From Mycolicibacterium lutetiense (GTDB lineage: Bacteria > Actinomycetota > Actinomycetes > Mycobacteriales > Mycobacteriaceae), in NCBI RefSeq assembly GCF_017876775.1, contig NZ_JAGIOP010000002.1, forward strand, positions 3,162,001 through 3,226,000: 64,000 nucleotides of DNA, in the 5' to 3' direction. The notes below the pieces were generated by a model, which saw nothing but the letters and a program-made list of their open reading frames with translations, did not search any database and was not told where the DNA came from. The position numbers were made by a program, and so were the translations under genes. Of the stretch, positions 36,622 to 46,415 are shown one piece after another. How positions within the stretch are numbered: position 1 is the first letter of the stretch; each line of letters opens with the position of its first letter.

Positions 36622-37851
36622 ATGGACTTCGCACTGTCGGCCAAGGCCGCTGATTACCACTCCCGGCTCTCCGACTTCATGGTGCAAAACGTGTTCCCCG
36701 CCGAGGCGTCGTATCACGCATATCGCGAGGAGAAGGGCCCCAAGGACCACACGGTTCCGCCGGTCGTGGAGGAGCTCAAGGTCAAGGCGCGTGAGCAGGG
36801 CCTGTGGAACCTGTTCCTGCCGTCGGAGTCGGGGTTGACCAACCTGGAGTATGCGCCGCTGGCCGAGCTGTCGGGCTGGAGCATGGAGATCGCCCCCGAG
36901 GTGCTCAACTGTGCCGCACCCGATACCGGCAACATGGAGACCCTGCACCTGTTCGCAAATGAGGCGCAGAGCAAGCAGTGGCTGGAGCCACTCCTCAATG
37001 GTGAGATCCGCAGCGCGTTCGCGATGACCGAGCCGGCCGTCGCGTCCTCGGATGCCCGCAACATCGAGACCACGATGCTGCGCGACGGCGCCGATTATGT
37101 GATCAACGGCCGCAAGTGGTGGATCACCGGCGCGGCCGATCCGCGTTGCAAGCTGCTCATCGTGATGGGCCGGACCAACCCTGACGCCGCCTCCCACGCT
37201 CAGCAGTCGATGATCCTGGTGCCCGCCGATACTCCCGGGGTGCACATCCAGCGGTCACTGCCGGTGTTCGGCTGGCAGGACCAGCACGGCCACTGCGAGA
37301 TCGTGTTCGACAACGTCCGGGTGCCCGCGGAGAACCTGCTGCACGAAGAGGGCAGCGGCTTCGCGATCGCCCAGGCCCGGCTGGGCCCGGGCCGCATCCA
37401 CCACTGCATGCGCGCACTCGGTGCCGCCGAGCGGGCGTTGGCTTTGATGATCGATCGCGTGCAGACGCGGATCGCGTTCGGCAAGCCGTTGGCCGAGCAG
37501 GGTGTGGTACGCGAATCGATTGCCAAGTCCCGCAATGAGATCGACCAGGCCCGGCTGCTGTGCGAGAAGGCCGCCTGGAAGATCGACCAGGAAGGCAACA
37601 AGGCAGCCCACGTGCTGGTCTCCCAGATCAAGTCGGTGGCCCCGCAGGTCGCCTGCGATGTCATCGACCGCGCGATCCAGGTGCACGGCGCGGCCGGCGT
37701 CTGTGACGACGTCCCGCTGGCCCGGCTCTACGGCTGGCACCGCGCGATGCGGCTGTTCGACGGGCCCGACGAGGTACACATGCGCACCATCGCCCGAGCC
37801 GAACTCGGCCGCGAAAAGTCGCCTTTCGCAGCGGCGGTGACGGCGAAATGA
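36622..37851 (+). CDS. fadE2: Acyl-CoA dehydrogenase FadE2
   Basis: 409 residues, ACAD10/11-like class. AMTEPAVASSDARNIETT, RKWWITGAADPRCKLLIVMG, GWQDQHGHCEIVFDNVRVPA and VHGAAGVCDDVPLARLYGWH match Rv0154c as I recall it. Start ATG 36622 (MDFALSAKA) fits that protein. It overlaps ptpB by ATGA, the same gene pair and order as Rv0154c-Rv0153c. Confidence 0.92.
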   Translation: MDFALSAKAADYHSRLSDFMVQNVFPAEASYHAYREEKGPKDHTVPPVVEELKVKAREQGLWNLFLPSESGLTNLEYAPLAELSGWSMEIAPEVLNCAAPDTGNMETLHLFANEAQSKQWLEPLLNGEIRSAFAMTEPAVASSDARNIETTMLRDGADYVINGRKWWITGAADPRCKLLIVMGRTNPDAASHAQQSMILVPADTPGVHIQRSLPVFGWQDQHGHCEIVFDNVRVPAENLLHEEGSGFAIAQARLGPGRIHHCMRALGAAERALALMIDRVQTRIAFGKPLAEQGVVRESIAKSRNEIDQARLLCEKAAWKIDQEGNKAAHVLVSQIKSVAPQVACDVIDRAIQVHGAAGVCDDVPLARLYGWHRAMRLFDGPDEVHMRTIARAELGREKSPFAAAVTAK

Positions 37852-38654
37852 CCAGCAACGGCACCGAACTGGGAGAACTGTCGGGGGCGTGGAACTTTCG
37901 GGATGTCGCCGAGATCACCGGAATCCGGCCGGGTCTGCTGTACCGCTCGAGTGAGCTGAGCCGCCTCACCGACGACGGACGGGTGGCTTTTCGGGGGCTT
38001 GGCATCACCGACGTCGCCGATCTGCGCTCGCGTCAGGAGATCGAGCGGCGCGGACCGGGACAGGTGCCCGACGGTGTCACCGTCCACATGCTGCCGTTCC
38101 ACCAGAGCGACGACTCCGAGCAGGACGCGCCACACGAGTCCACGTTTCAGCGGGTGATGGCCGAGTCGGGCGACGACGCGGATGTCGCTGCGTCGGCTCG
38201 CCGCTACATGACCGAGGTCTACGAGGAGTTCCCGAGCCTGCCCGGGGCGCATACCGCTGTACAGCAGGTGATTTCGCTGCTCGGCGCGAACCGCCCGGTG
38301 ATCGCGCACTGCTTCGCGGGTAAGGACCGCACCGGGTTCACCGTGGCGACCGTGCTCACCGCGGTCGGGGTCAACCGCGACGCGGTGATCACCGATTTCC
38401 TGCGCAGCAACAATGCCGTCGCTGCCCTGCGAGAGCGCATCATGGAGTCGGTACGGGCCCGCGCAGATTCGGCCGAGGCCATCACCTACGCCGAGGCCCG
38501 ACTGTCCGACGAAGTGCTCGGCGTGCGGGAGGAGTACCTCGACGCGGCGTGGAAGAAACTCGACGCGGCGTACGGGTCGGTGCAAGGTTTCCTCGAGGCG
38601 TCGGGGGTGTCTGCCGCGGAACTCTCCGCGCTGCGGGCCAACCTGGTCGGCTAG
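37848..38654 (+). CDS. ptpB: Triple-specificity protein phosphatase PtpB
   Basis: 268-residue tyrosine/phosphoinositide phosphatase. P-loop HCFAGKDRT with nucleophile Cys155 and Arg161; N-terminal NFRDV and YRSSELSRL segments. It resembles Rv0153c, a secreted virulence phosphatase in M. tuberculosis; the P-loop Lys-Asp are those of the lipid-phosphatase-like subclass. Translationally coupled to fadE2. Confidence 0.92.
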   Translation: MTSNGTELGELSGAWNFRDVAEITGIRPGLLYRSSELSRLTDDGRVAFRGLGITDVADLRSRQEIERRGPGQVPDGVTVHMLPFHQSDDSEQDAPHESTFQRVMAESGDDADVAASARRYMTEVYEEFPSLPGAHTAVQQVISLLGANRPVIAHCFAGKDRTGFTVATVLTAVGVNRDAVITDFLRSNNAVAALRERIMESVRARADSAEAITYAEARLSDEVLGVREEYLDAAWKKLDAAYGSVQGFLEASGVSAAELSALRANLVG

Positions 38655-38681
38655 CCGCCAGGCGGCTGTGACTCGCCGTCC

Positions 38682-39209
38682 TCAAGCCGGACGGGTCACC
38701 GCCAGACTCACCCCGACCTCGTCGGCCACCTTCATCGCGCCCATCAGCATCGAGTACGGCTTGATGCCGAAATCGCTGTGCCGCACAACAGCCGTGCCGA
38801 GCAGGGACTCGTCGGAAACCTCGACCTCGACGGTCTGCTCAGCGGTGCGGCCGGCAAGGTCGAGAAGCCCCACGATCCGTACCGCGGAACCGGAGCGTTC
38901 GATCGATGTGGATCGGAATTGGGCCTGCGGAAACTTCTTCGCGCGCAATGTCTTCAAGGCATTGGATCGAATCAGAATCTTCTCGGCCCCTGACAACGGA
39001 GTCATACCGCCCTCACCCCGCAGCACGTCGAGGGAGTCGAGGTCAACCGTCATCTCGATCCCCGACGGCACCTCGCCGTCCCACTCCACGGTTGCGTGCC
39101 ACGCGCGCATGGCGATGGTCAACCGATGCCCCATCCGGGACGCGCTGCCCGTGACACCCGTACGCAGCAGCAGTTCGCCGGAGTCGGGGCCCAGGGTCCA
39201 CTGCGTCAC
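38682..39209 (-). CDS. YceI-family protein
   Basis: 175 residues, lipocalin-like YceI fold (WTLGPDSGELLLRTGVTGSA, GHRLTIAMRAW, VVRHSDFGIKPYSMLMGAMK). YceI proteins bind long polyisoprenoids. No signal peptide is visible, so this member is cytoplasmic. Start GTG 39209 overlaps the DUF456 stop (GTGA). Confidence 0.85.
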   Translation of the reverse strand: MTQWTLGPDSGELLLRTGVTGSASRMGHRLTIAMRAWHATVEWDGEVPSGIEMTVDLDSLDVLRGEGGMTPLSGAEKILIRSNALKTLRAKKFPQAQFRSTSIERSGSAVRIVGLLDLAGRTAEQTVEVEVSDESLLGTAVVRHSDFGIKPYSMLMGAMKVADEVGVSLAVTRPA

Positions 39210-39709
39210 GACGCGATCACCAGACCCACCACCCAGGTGATGGTGGCCAGCAGCGCACCCGTCAGCTCGACGCCCACTGACAACGCAACTCCCTTGAGCG
39301 CGTGGACAGTTGATGCCCAGGCCCGCCGGTAGTCGCGGCGTGACGCCAGTTCAGCCAGGTACACACCCGCGACGAAGCCGATCACCAGTCCGATCACCGG
39401 AATGACGAAGAAGCCGATCAGGCCGAGCACCCCACCAGCCGCCAGGCTCCAGAACCCCACCTCGGCCGCCCGCATTCGTCGTACCGGCCAGGCGTACTTG
39501 ATCACCTCGGCCATCACGAAGAACACCGCCGCGACCCCGAGCGTCACCCAACCGACAGTGGCGTCCGTACCGGCCTTGACCTCCCAGATCGACCACACCG
39601 CGATCGCGGCGAAGACGAGCAATCCGCCGCCGGGCAGGACGGGCAGCACGATCCCGATAAGTCCGACGGCGATCACCAATGCGACAAGAACAACGCCGAG
39701 GGTGCTCAC
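39206..39709 (-). CDS. DUF456 membrane protein
   Basis: 167 residues with about five membrane segments and the DUF456 hallmark GLIGIVLPVLPGGGLLVFAA and a glycine-rich GFFVIPVIGLVIGFVAGVYL. Function unknown. Start GTG 39709 overlaps the stop of the methyltransferase frame (GTGA), so the methyltransferase, DUF456 and YceI genes form one coupled operon. Confidence 0.82.
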   Translation of the reverse strand: MSTLGVVLVALVIAVGLIGIVLPVLPGGGLLVFAAIAVWSIWEVKAGTDATVGWVTLGVAAVFFVMAEVIKYAWPVRRMRAAEVGFWSLAAGGVLGLIGFFVIPVIGLVIGFVAGVYLAELASRRDYRRAWASTVHALKGVALSVGVELTGALLATITWVVGLVIAS

Positions 39710-40426
39710 GGTTTCTGCCCGCGCACCCACTGCATGGTGCCCATGGTCTTGGACCGCACCCGTTCCAGACCCAGCCCCTCGAACCGGTCGGCGAGCTCAT
39801 CTTCGGCGAAGAACCGCGCACCGCCCCTCGACAACAGCTGCGCGGGCCCCCGACTCGTCGCCGTGGGCACCATGATCGCCATCCGCCCGCCGGGACGCAG
39901 CACCCGCACCATCTCGGCCAGCGCCGCCTCCGCGTCGGGGATCAACTGCAACACGGCAATCGACGTCACCGCATCGAAGATACCGTCCCGGAACGGGAGT
40001 TTCTGGGCGTCGGCGCGCAGGAAGCCGACCTGGCGACCCGCTTCGGCCTCGACTGCGCGGGCCAACATCGGCTCGGAGATGTCCACACCGAACGCGAACC
40101 CGTCCAGCCCGGCCGACCGTGCCAGCGGCCGTCACATTGCCCGGACCGCTGCCCACATCGAGCGCGAGTCCGCCGGGCGGGATGTCCAGCCATTCGGTGG
40201 GCTCCTGCCACGCTGTCATCAGTTTGCGGCCGAGGGCCTGAGCGTTGTCGTAGAGCATCGACCCGACCGGGGACGCCCACACCTTCTGGATGAGACCCGC
40301 GTTCTTCGGGGCGTCACTGCCGTCGCCCAACAGGTCGAGATACCCCTTGCTGACGTCCGGCTCCGCCGGCGGATCGATCAGGAGATCCAGTGCCTTGCGC
40401 AGTGCCTGGCTCGATGCGGTGTCCAC
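39706..40426 (-). pseudogene. SAM-dependent methyltransferase, frameshifted
   Basis: Two overlapping frames make one class-I methyltransferase of about 240 residues. The first (from GTG 40426) gives MDTASSQALRKALDLLIDPP through SAM motif I LALDVGSGPGNVTAA. The second gives GVDISEPMLARAVEAEA through LRPGGRMAIMVP to the stop at 39708-39706. The junction near 40125-40127 reads GCCGCTGGCACGG where GCCGCGCTGGCACGG would restore AALAR, i.e. one GC pair is missing from a GCGC run. It is either a young pseudogene or a sequencing error; both halves are otherwise intact. Confidence 0.85.
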
Positions 40427-40435
40427 ACCCCTACG

Positions 40436-41131
40436 CTACGCACCAAGTTGGTCGGCGAGGTCGACAAAATCCGTCGCGATGATGTCGAAACCCTCCGCTG
40501 TGACGTCGTGCTGAGTCCTATCCGGGCCGTACTCCAGTGGCCGGGCCACGTACGCGGTCCCGAGTCCAGCGGCGCGGGCGGCCCGCAGGTCGGACGGATG
40601 GGCCGCAACCAGAGTCAGTTCTTCGGGTGCGATGCCGAGCAGGTCGGCACAGCCCTGATAGGCCTCAGGGTCGGGCTTGTAGTGCCGGAACAGCTCTGCC
40701 GAGACGACGCAATCCCAGGGCAGCCCGGCATGTTTGGCCATGTTGGTGAGCAGTGAGACGTTGCCGTTCGACAACGTCGTGATGAGGTAGCGCTGCTTGA
40801 GCCGGCGCAGCCCGGCCACCGAGTCCGGCCACGGGGCCAGCCGGTGCCAGGCCCGGTTGAGGTGGTCGATCTCGGCAGAGCCAGCCTCGACCCCGGCCTG
40901 CTCGAGCAGCGAGACCAGGATCGCGCGATGCAGATCGTCGATCCTGGTCCAGGGCAGCTCACCGCGGCGCACCCGGTCCATCGCCGGGACATAGCCGGCC
41001 CGCCAACTGTCAGCAAAGGCCGGCCAATCCCGTTGCAGCCCGCGGCTTTTCCCGAAGGCTTCCAGCTCGCCGATGATGCTGGACCGCCAGTCGACGACGG
41101 TACCGAACACATCGAAAGCCAGGGCCCTCAT
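40436..41131 (-). CDS. HAD-family haloacid dehalogenase, type II
   Basis: 231 residues. HAD motif I FDVFGTVVDW with nucleophile Asp7, motif II TTLSNGN, motif III Lys in HYKPDPEAYQG, and motif IV region AAHPSDLRAARAAGLGTAYV. Resembles L-2-haloacid dehalogenases; the true substrate may be a phosphate ester. The start is immediately adjacent to the quinone oxidoreductase stop. Confidence 0.85.
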   Translation of the reverse strand: MRALAFDVFGTVVDWRSSIIGELEAFGKSRGLQRDWPAFADSWRAGYVPAMDRVRRGELPWTRIDDLHRAILVSLLEQAGVEAGSAEIDHLNRAWHRLAPWPDSVAGLRRLKQRYLITTLSNGNVSLLTNMAKHAGLPWDCVVSAELFRHYKPDPEAYQGCADLLGIAPEELTLVAAHPSDLRAARAAGLGTAYVARPLEYGPDRTQHDVTAEGFDIIATDFVDLADQLGA

Positions 41132-42097
41132 TTATGGCTCCAGGACGAGCTTCCCGCGCACCTGCCCATTGGCCAGCGCATCAAGCGCGGCCGCACCCTC
41201 GGACAGCGGGAACCGTACCGGTGGCGGCGGACGCAGCCCGCCGGCCACCAGCTTGTTCAGCTCGGCCCCGACCTGGGCCTGAGCGGCCGGGCTGCGACGC
41301 ACGAACTCGCCCCAACCGACACCGACCACGCTGACGTTGCGCAGCAACAGCCGATTCACCTTGACCGTCGGGATTCCGCCGCCCGCAGCGAATCCGATAA
41401 CCAGAAGCCGACCCTCGGGCGCGAGAACCCGGATGGCGTCGTCGAAGGCCTCACCGCCGATCGGGTCCACGACCAGATCGACACCTTCACCTCCGGTGGC
41501 GTCCATTACCGCCTGGCGCCAGCCTTCGGTCAGCGGCAGCACCACATCGGCACCCAGTGACGAGACGAAATCCTCGGCCCCGGACCGGTGCACCATCGCA
41601 ATGACCTTGGCGCCCATGGCCTTCGCCAGCTGGATCGACGCGGCGCCGATGCCGCCGGCCGCGCCGAGAACCAGGACGGTCTCCCCCGGCAGCAGCCCGC
41701 CGCGGCGGGCCAGTGCGAACTGCATCGTGTAGTAGTTGCCCAGCAGCGATGCCGCCTGGCCGTCGTCGAGACCGTCGGCGGTGGGAATCACATTGGCCGG
41801 CAGGGCCGCCACCTGCTCGGCATACCCGCCGAGCATTGTCATCGCCGACACCCGCTGGCCCGCAGTGAATCCCGAACCCTCGGGCGCCGAGCGCACCGTT
41901 CCGGCCACCTCCATACCGGGGGTGAACGGCGGTTCCAGCCGCAGCTGGTACTCGCCGCGCAACAACAGCAGATCGGGGAAGCAGACACCGGCGGCGCCGA
42001 CGTCGATGATCACCATGTCCTTGGACACTGGATCATCCACATCGACGTACGCCAGCCCGGACGTACCGGTAAGAGCCCGCGCTACAAGCGCCTTCAC
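41132..42097 (-). CDS. NADPH:quinone oxidoreductase (Rv0149-like)
   Basis: 321-residue zinc-free medium-chain reductase (VLVLGAAGGIGAASIQLAKA, VDLVVDPIGGEAFDDAIRVL). Start GTG 42097 (MKALVAR), five bases after the SDR stop. Neighbourhood identical to Rv0148-Rv0149. It would reduce quinones or enoyl substrates with NADPH. Confidence 0.88.
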   Translation of the reverse strand: MKALVARALTGTSGLAYVDVDDPVSKDMVIIDVGAAGVCFPDLLLLRGEYQLRLEPPFTPGMEVAGTVRSAPEGSGFTAGQRVSAMTMLGGYAEQVAALPANVIPTADGLDDGQAASLLGNYYTMQFALARRGGLLPGETVLVLGAAGGIGAASIQLAKAMGAKVIAMVHRSGAEDFVSSLGADVVLPLTEGWRQAVMDATGGEGVDLVVDPIGGEAFDDAIRVLAPEGRLLVIGFAAGGGIPTVKVNRLLLRNVSVVGVGWGEFVRRSPAAQAQVGAELNKLVAGGLRPPPPVRFPLSEGAAALDALANGQVRGKLVLEP

Positions 42098-42102
42098 GAA
42101 TT

Positions 42103-42966
42103 TCAGCCGAGCTTGAAGCTGGCCTGCTGAGCGGCGGACAGATCGGTGATCTCGCCCCACTTGGCGGCGATGTCATCGACCGAAGGCACCTCGGTGAAGG
42201 TGACGCCGTCGTTCTGGAACAGCGCGGTGCGCTGCACCTTGCCGCCACCGACGATGAACACCGAATCGGTGTCGGGCAGTTCCTCGGTCATCAGGTAGGC
42301 CACCACCGGCGCAACGTACTCGGGCGTGAGCTTCTCGAACACCTCGGGCGGCAGGATGTCCTGCGTCATGCGGGTCGCGGCGATCGGGGCGACCGCGTTG
42401 GTCTTGATGTTGTACTTGGCGCCTTCCTGGGCCAGCGTGTTGATCAGACCGACCAGGCCGAGCTTGGCGGCACCGTAGTTGGCCTGACCGAAGTTGCCGA
42501 ACAGGCCACTGGTGGAGGTGGCGACGACGACGCGGCCGAAGCTCTGCTCACGGAAGTGCGGCCAGGCGGCGCGGATGACGTTGTAGCCACCGTAGAGGTG
42601 CACCTTCAGCACGGCGTCCCACTGCTCGAACGTCATCTTGTGGAACGTGCCGTCACGCAGGATGCCCGCGTTGGAGACCACGCCGTCGACCTTGCCGAAC
42701 TCGTCGATCGCGGTCTTGATGATGTTCTCGGCGCCCTCGGACTCGGCGACACTGTCGTAGTTGGCGACGGCACGGCCACCGGCGGCCTTGATCTCGGCCA
42801 CGACCTCGTCGGCCATGTTGTGTCCGGCCCCGGACCCGTCACGGGCACCGCCCAGGTCATTGACGACGACGCTGGCGCCCTCGCGTGCGAGCGTCAGGGC
42901 GTATTCACGGCCCAGACCTCCACCGGCACCGGTGACGACGACAACGCGATCCTGCACTCCTGGCAT
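42103..42966 (-). CDS. SDR dehydrogenase, HSD17B4-like (Rv0148 homologue)
   Basis: 287 residues. TGAGGGLGREYALTLAREGA, NDLGGARDGSG, NAGILRDGTFHKM, YGGYNVIRAAWPHF and YGAAKLGLVGL are those of the (3R)-hydroxyacyl-CoA dehydrogenase domain of multifunctional beta-oxidation proteins; Rv0148 is nearly identical as I recall it. First gene of the leftward run with the quinone oxidoreductase and HAD genes. GAGGAGG precedes the ATG. Confidence 0.9.
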   Translation of the reverse strand: MPGVQDRVVVVTGAGGGLGREYALTLAREGASVVVNDLGGARDGSGAGHNMADEVVAEIKAAGGRAVANYDSVAESEGAENIIKTAIDEFGKVDGVVSNAGILRDGTFHKMTFEQWDAVLKVHLYGGYNVIRAAWPHFREQSFGRVVVATSTSGLFGNFGQANYGAAKLGLVGLINTLAQEGAKYNIKTNAVAPIAATRMTQDILPPEVFEKLTPEYVAPVVAYLMTEELPDTDSVFIVGGGKVQRTALFQNDGVTFTEVPSVDDIAAKWGEITDLSAAQQASFKLG

Positions 42967-43036
42967 GGGGATTCCTCCTCGATAACGGGCCGGGAAACGG
43001 CTCAGCTCCCCTCCTGTATACGGCGGGCGGATAACT

Positions 43037-43050
43037 CCCGGTTAACCGGG
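43037..43050. promoter_or_regulatory. Perfect palindrome CCCGGTTAACCGGG upstream of the SDR operon
   Basis: 14-bp perfect palindrome, with a further CGGTTA half-site at about 43051-43057, in the 230-bp gap between the SDR (start 42966) and the first small secreted protein (start 43197). Candidate operator; the cognate regulator is not evident. Confidence 0.45.
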
Positions 43051-43196
43051 TCGGTTAGCGCTCATTCGGGGCGTGGCTGACGTGTTTCTGCCATCCGGCA
43101 GTCAATTGCCGCCAACGTCGCCGATCCGGAAATCAACGACCCTCCCCTTTAGTTGAACCAATCAGGAAAGCAACGAGTTGGGAAGAGGCAGAGGAA

Positions 43197-43376
43197 ATGA
43201 AGAAGTTCGGAATTAGGGCTGGGATGAGCACAGTTGTCGCCGGCGGCCTGGCCGCCGCAGTTCTGGGCCTGGCCGGCCCGGCTTCCGCCGATGTGTCCCA
43301 CCATGACTGGCTGAATCAGATCGGTCCGCACGTGACCGTGCCGCACGTCGACACCACGGTGCACCAGAGCCACTGA
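43197..43376 (+). CDS. Small secreted protein, paralogue 1
   Basis: 59 residues: signal peptide (MKKFGIRAGM, hydrophobic core, cleavage after GPASA) and a mature part of about 28 residues rich in His and Val, DVSHHDWLNQIGPHV then TVPHVDTTVHQSH. Start ATG 43197 with GAGG upstream. No domain family recognised. It is a tandem duplicate of the next gene, sharing MKKFGI, VDTTV and an HH motif. The His-rich mature peptide could bind metal, which is a guess. Confidence 0.72.
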   Translation: MKKFGIRAGMSTVVAGGLAAAVLGLAGPASADVSHHDWLNQIGPHVTVPHVDTTVHQSH

Positions 43377-43487
43377 GTCGGAGTCGGTGACCACCGTCAC
43401 CGCGGAAGCGAGCGGTCAACAGGAATAAACCCCCAGGTCCGGCGGTTGATCCAAAGCGGAATGTGTTACCAAACAGGATTGAAATAA

Positions 43488-43685
43488 ATGAAAAAGTTCG
43501 GAATTCCCGCAGTGCTCGTGAGCGGAGTGGCCACCGCCCTTCTGGGGCTGTCCGCACCCGCCTCGGCCGGCGTCGACCATCACCTCTGGGTGCATCAGAT
43601 GCACCAGAAGGCGACTGCTCCTCAGGTCGACACCACCGTCAAGCACTCCAACGTAAATCGCACCAAGGCGACGTCGAACCGCTGA
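43488..43685 (+). CDS. Small secreted protein, paralogue 2
   Basis: 65 residues: signal peptide (MKKFGIPAVLVSGVA, cleavage after APASA) and a mature part GVDHHLWVHQMHQKATAPQV then DTTVKHSNVNRTKATSNR. AGGA lies upstream of ATG 43488. Same plan as paralogue 1, 111 bp apart, and ends at a strong terminator. Short, His-rich secreted proteins of this kind are poorly characterised. Confidence 0.75.
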   Translation: MKKFGIPAVLVSGVATALLGLSAPASAGVDHHLWVHQMHQKATAPQVDTTVKHSNVNRTKATSNR

Positions 43686-43696
43686 TCCGCAACGAA

Positions 43697-43736
43697 AACG
43701 AAAGGGGCGCCCCATAATCGGGGCGCCCCTTTCGTT
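43697..43736. terminator. Bidirectional hairpin terminator
   Basis: Perfect 17-bp stem AACGAAAGGGGCGCCCC / complement with a six-base loop, placed between the second small secreted gene and the convergent methyltransferase gene, so it probably stops both transcripts. Confidence 0.85.
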
Positions 43737-43752
43737 ATGTCGGAGGTCGGGT

Positions 43753-45656
<1,904 letters not shown>

Positions 45657-45716
45657 GCTACCGAAGAACTTAGCCAAGCTATACGGATATGTGGGGCACC
45701 TCACGGCACCGCCGCG

Positions 45717-46352
45717 TCAATCGCGCAACTGCCAGAGCTTGTTCGCCATCAGCAGTTCGAACTTGTCGACGATGACCGCGACCTCGTCACGCTGCCCCAC
45801 GTAACCGGCGTAAAAGCCCATCCCCCACATCACCGCCACCAGCATCTCCACGATCGCCGGGATGTCGGTGTCGGTGCTCAACTCGCCGCCCGCGATCGCC
45901 TCGTCGACCGCCCACTTGACGAACTCGCGCGAGCTACGCAATGCGTCGTGCTCCTCGGAGACCAGCTCGGGATGGCGCTGCGCTTCCAGCACCGAGGTCA
46001 CCAGAAACGCCGCCGCCGACCGGTCGGTGGACTCGGCATCCATCGCCGCGGCGAAAAACGTCGAAATCCGGTTCAGCAGGGTGGTGGCCTCCCGGGCCTT
46101 GGCAATGCCGGAGGCGATCACCTTGGCGTTGGTCTGCTCGACGACATCGCGGTACAGAACACGTTTGCTACTGAAGTAGTGGTTGATGGCCGGACGGGTC
46201 AGGTCGGCGCGAATCGCGATTGCCTGAAACGTAGCTGCGTCGTAGCCAAGTTCGCTGAAAACTTCACGGGCAGCACGCACAATGCGTTCACGAGTCTCCG
46301 CCGCCTTTGCTGCGGGCGGGCGTCCCGGTCCTCGGCTCGCTGTGTGGGCCAC
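45717..46352 (-). CDS. TetR-family regulator (Rv0144-like)
   Basis: 211 residues. Helix-turn-helix (about 20-66, VFSELGYDAATFQAIAIRAD then LTRPAINHYFSSKRVLYRDV). Start GTG 46352 is chosen because a CACAAT element (46364-46359) ends exactly seven bases upstream, giving a leaderless mRNA; GTG 46370 is the alternative. It precedes the methyltransferase pair on the same strand and matches the Rv0144-Rv0146 order. Confidence 0.86.
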   Translation of the reverse strand: MAHTASRGPGRPPAAKAAETRERIVRAAREVFSELGYDAATFQAIAIRADLTRPAINHYFSSKRVLYRDVVEQTNAKVIASGIAKAREATTLLNRISTFFAAAMDAESTDRSAAAFLVTSVLEAQRHPELVSEEHDALRSSREFVKWAVDEAIAGGELSTDTDIPAIVEMLVAVMWGMGFYAGYVGQRDEVAVIVDKFELLMANKLWQLRD

Positions 46353-46407
46353 ACCCAAATTGTGCCACACGTCACCCGGGAGTCCCGTTGGCGTCAGGTT
46401 TGCGTGC

Positions 46408-46415
46408 GTTAAATG
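46408..46415. repeat. 8-bp target-site duplication, left copy (GTTAAATG)
   Basis: Direct repeat identical to 47873-47880, immediately flanking the ISL3-family element. Confidence 0.9.
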
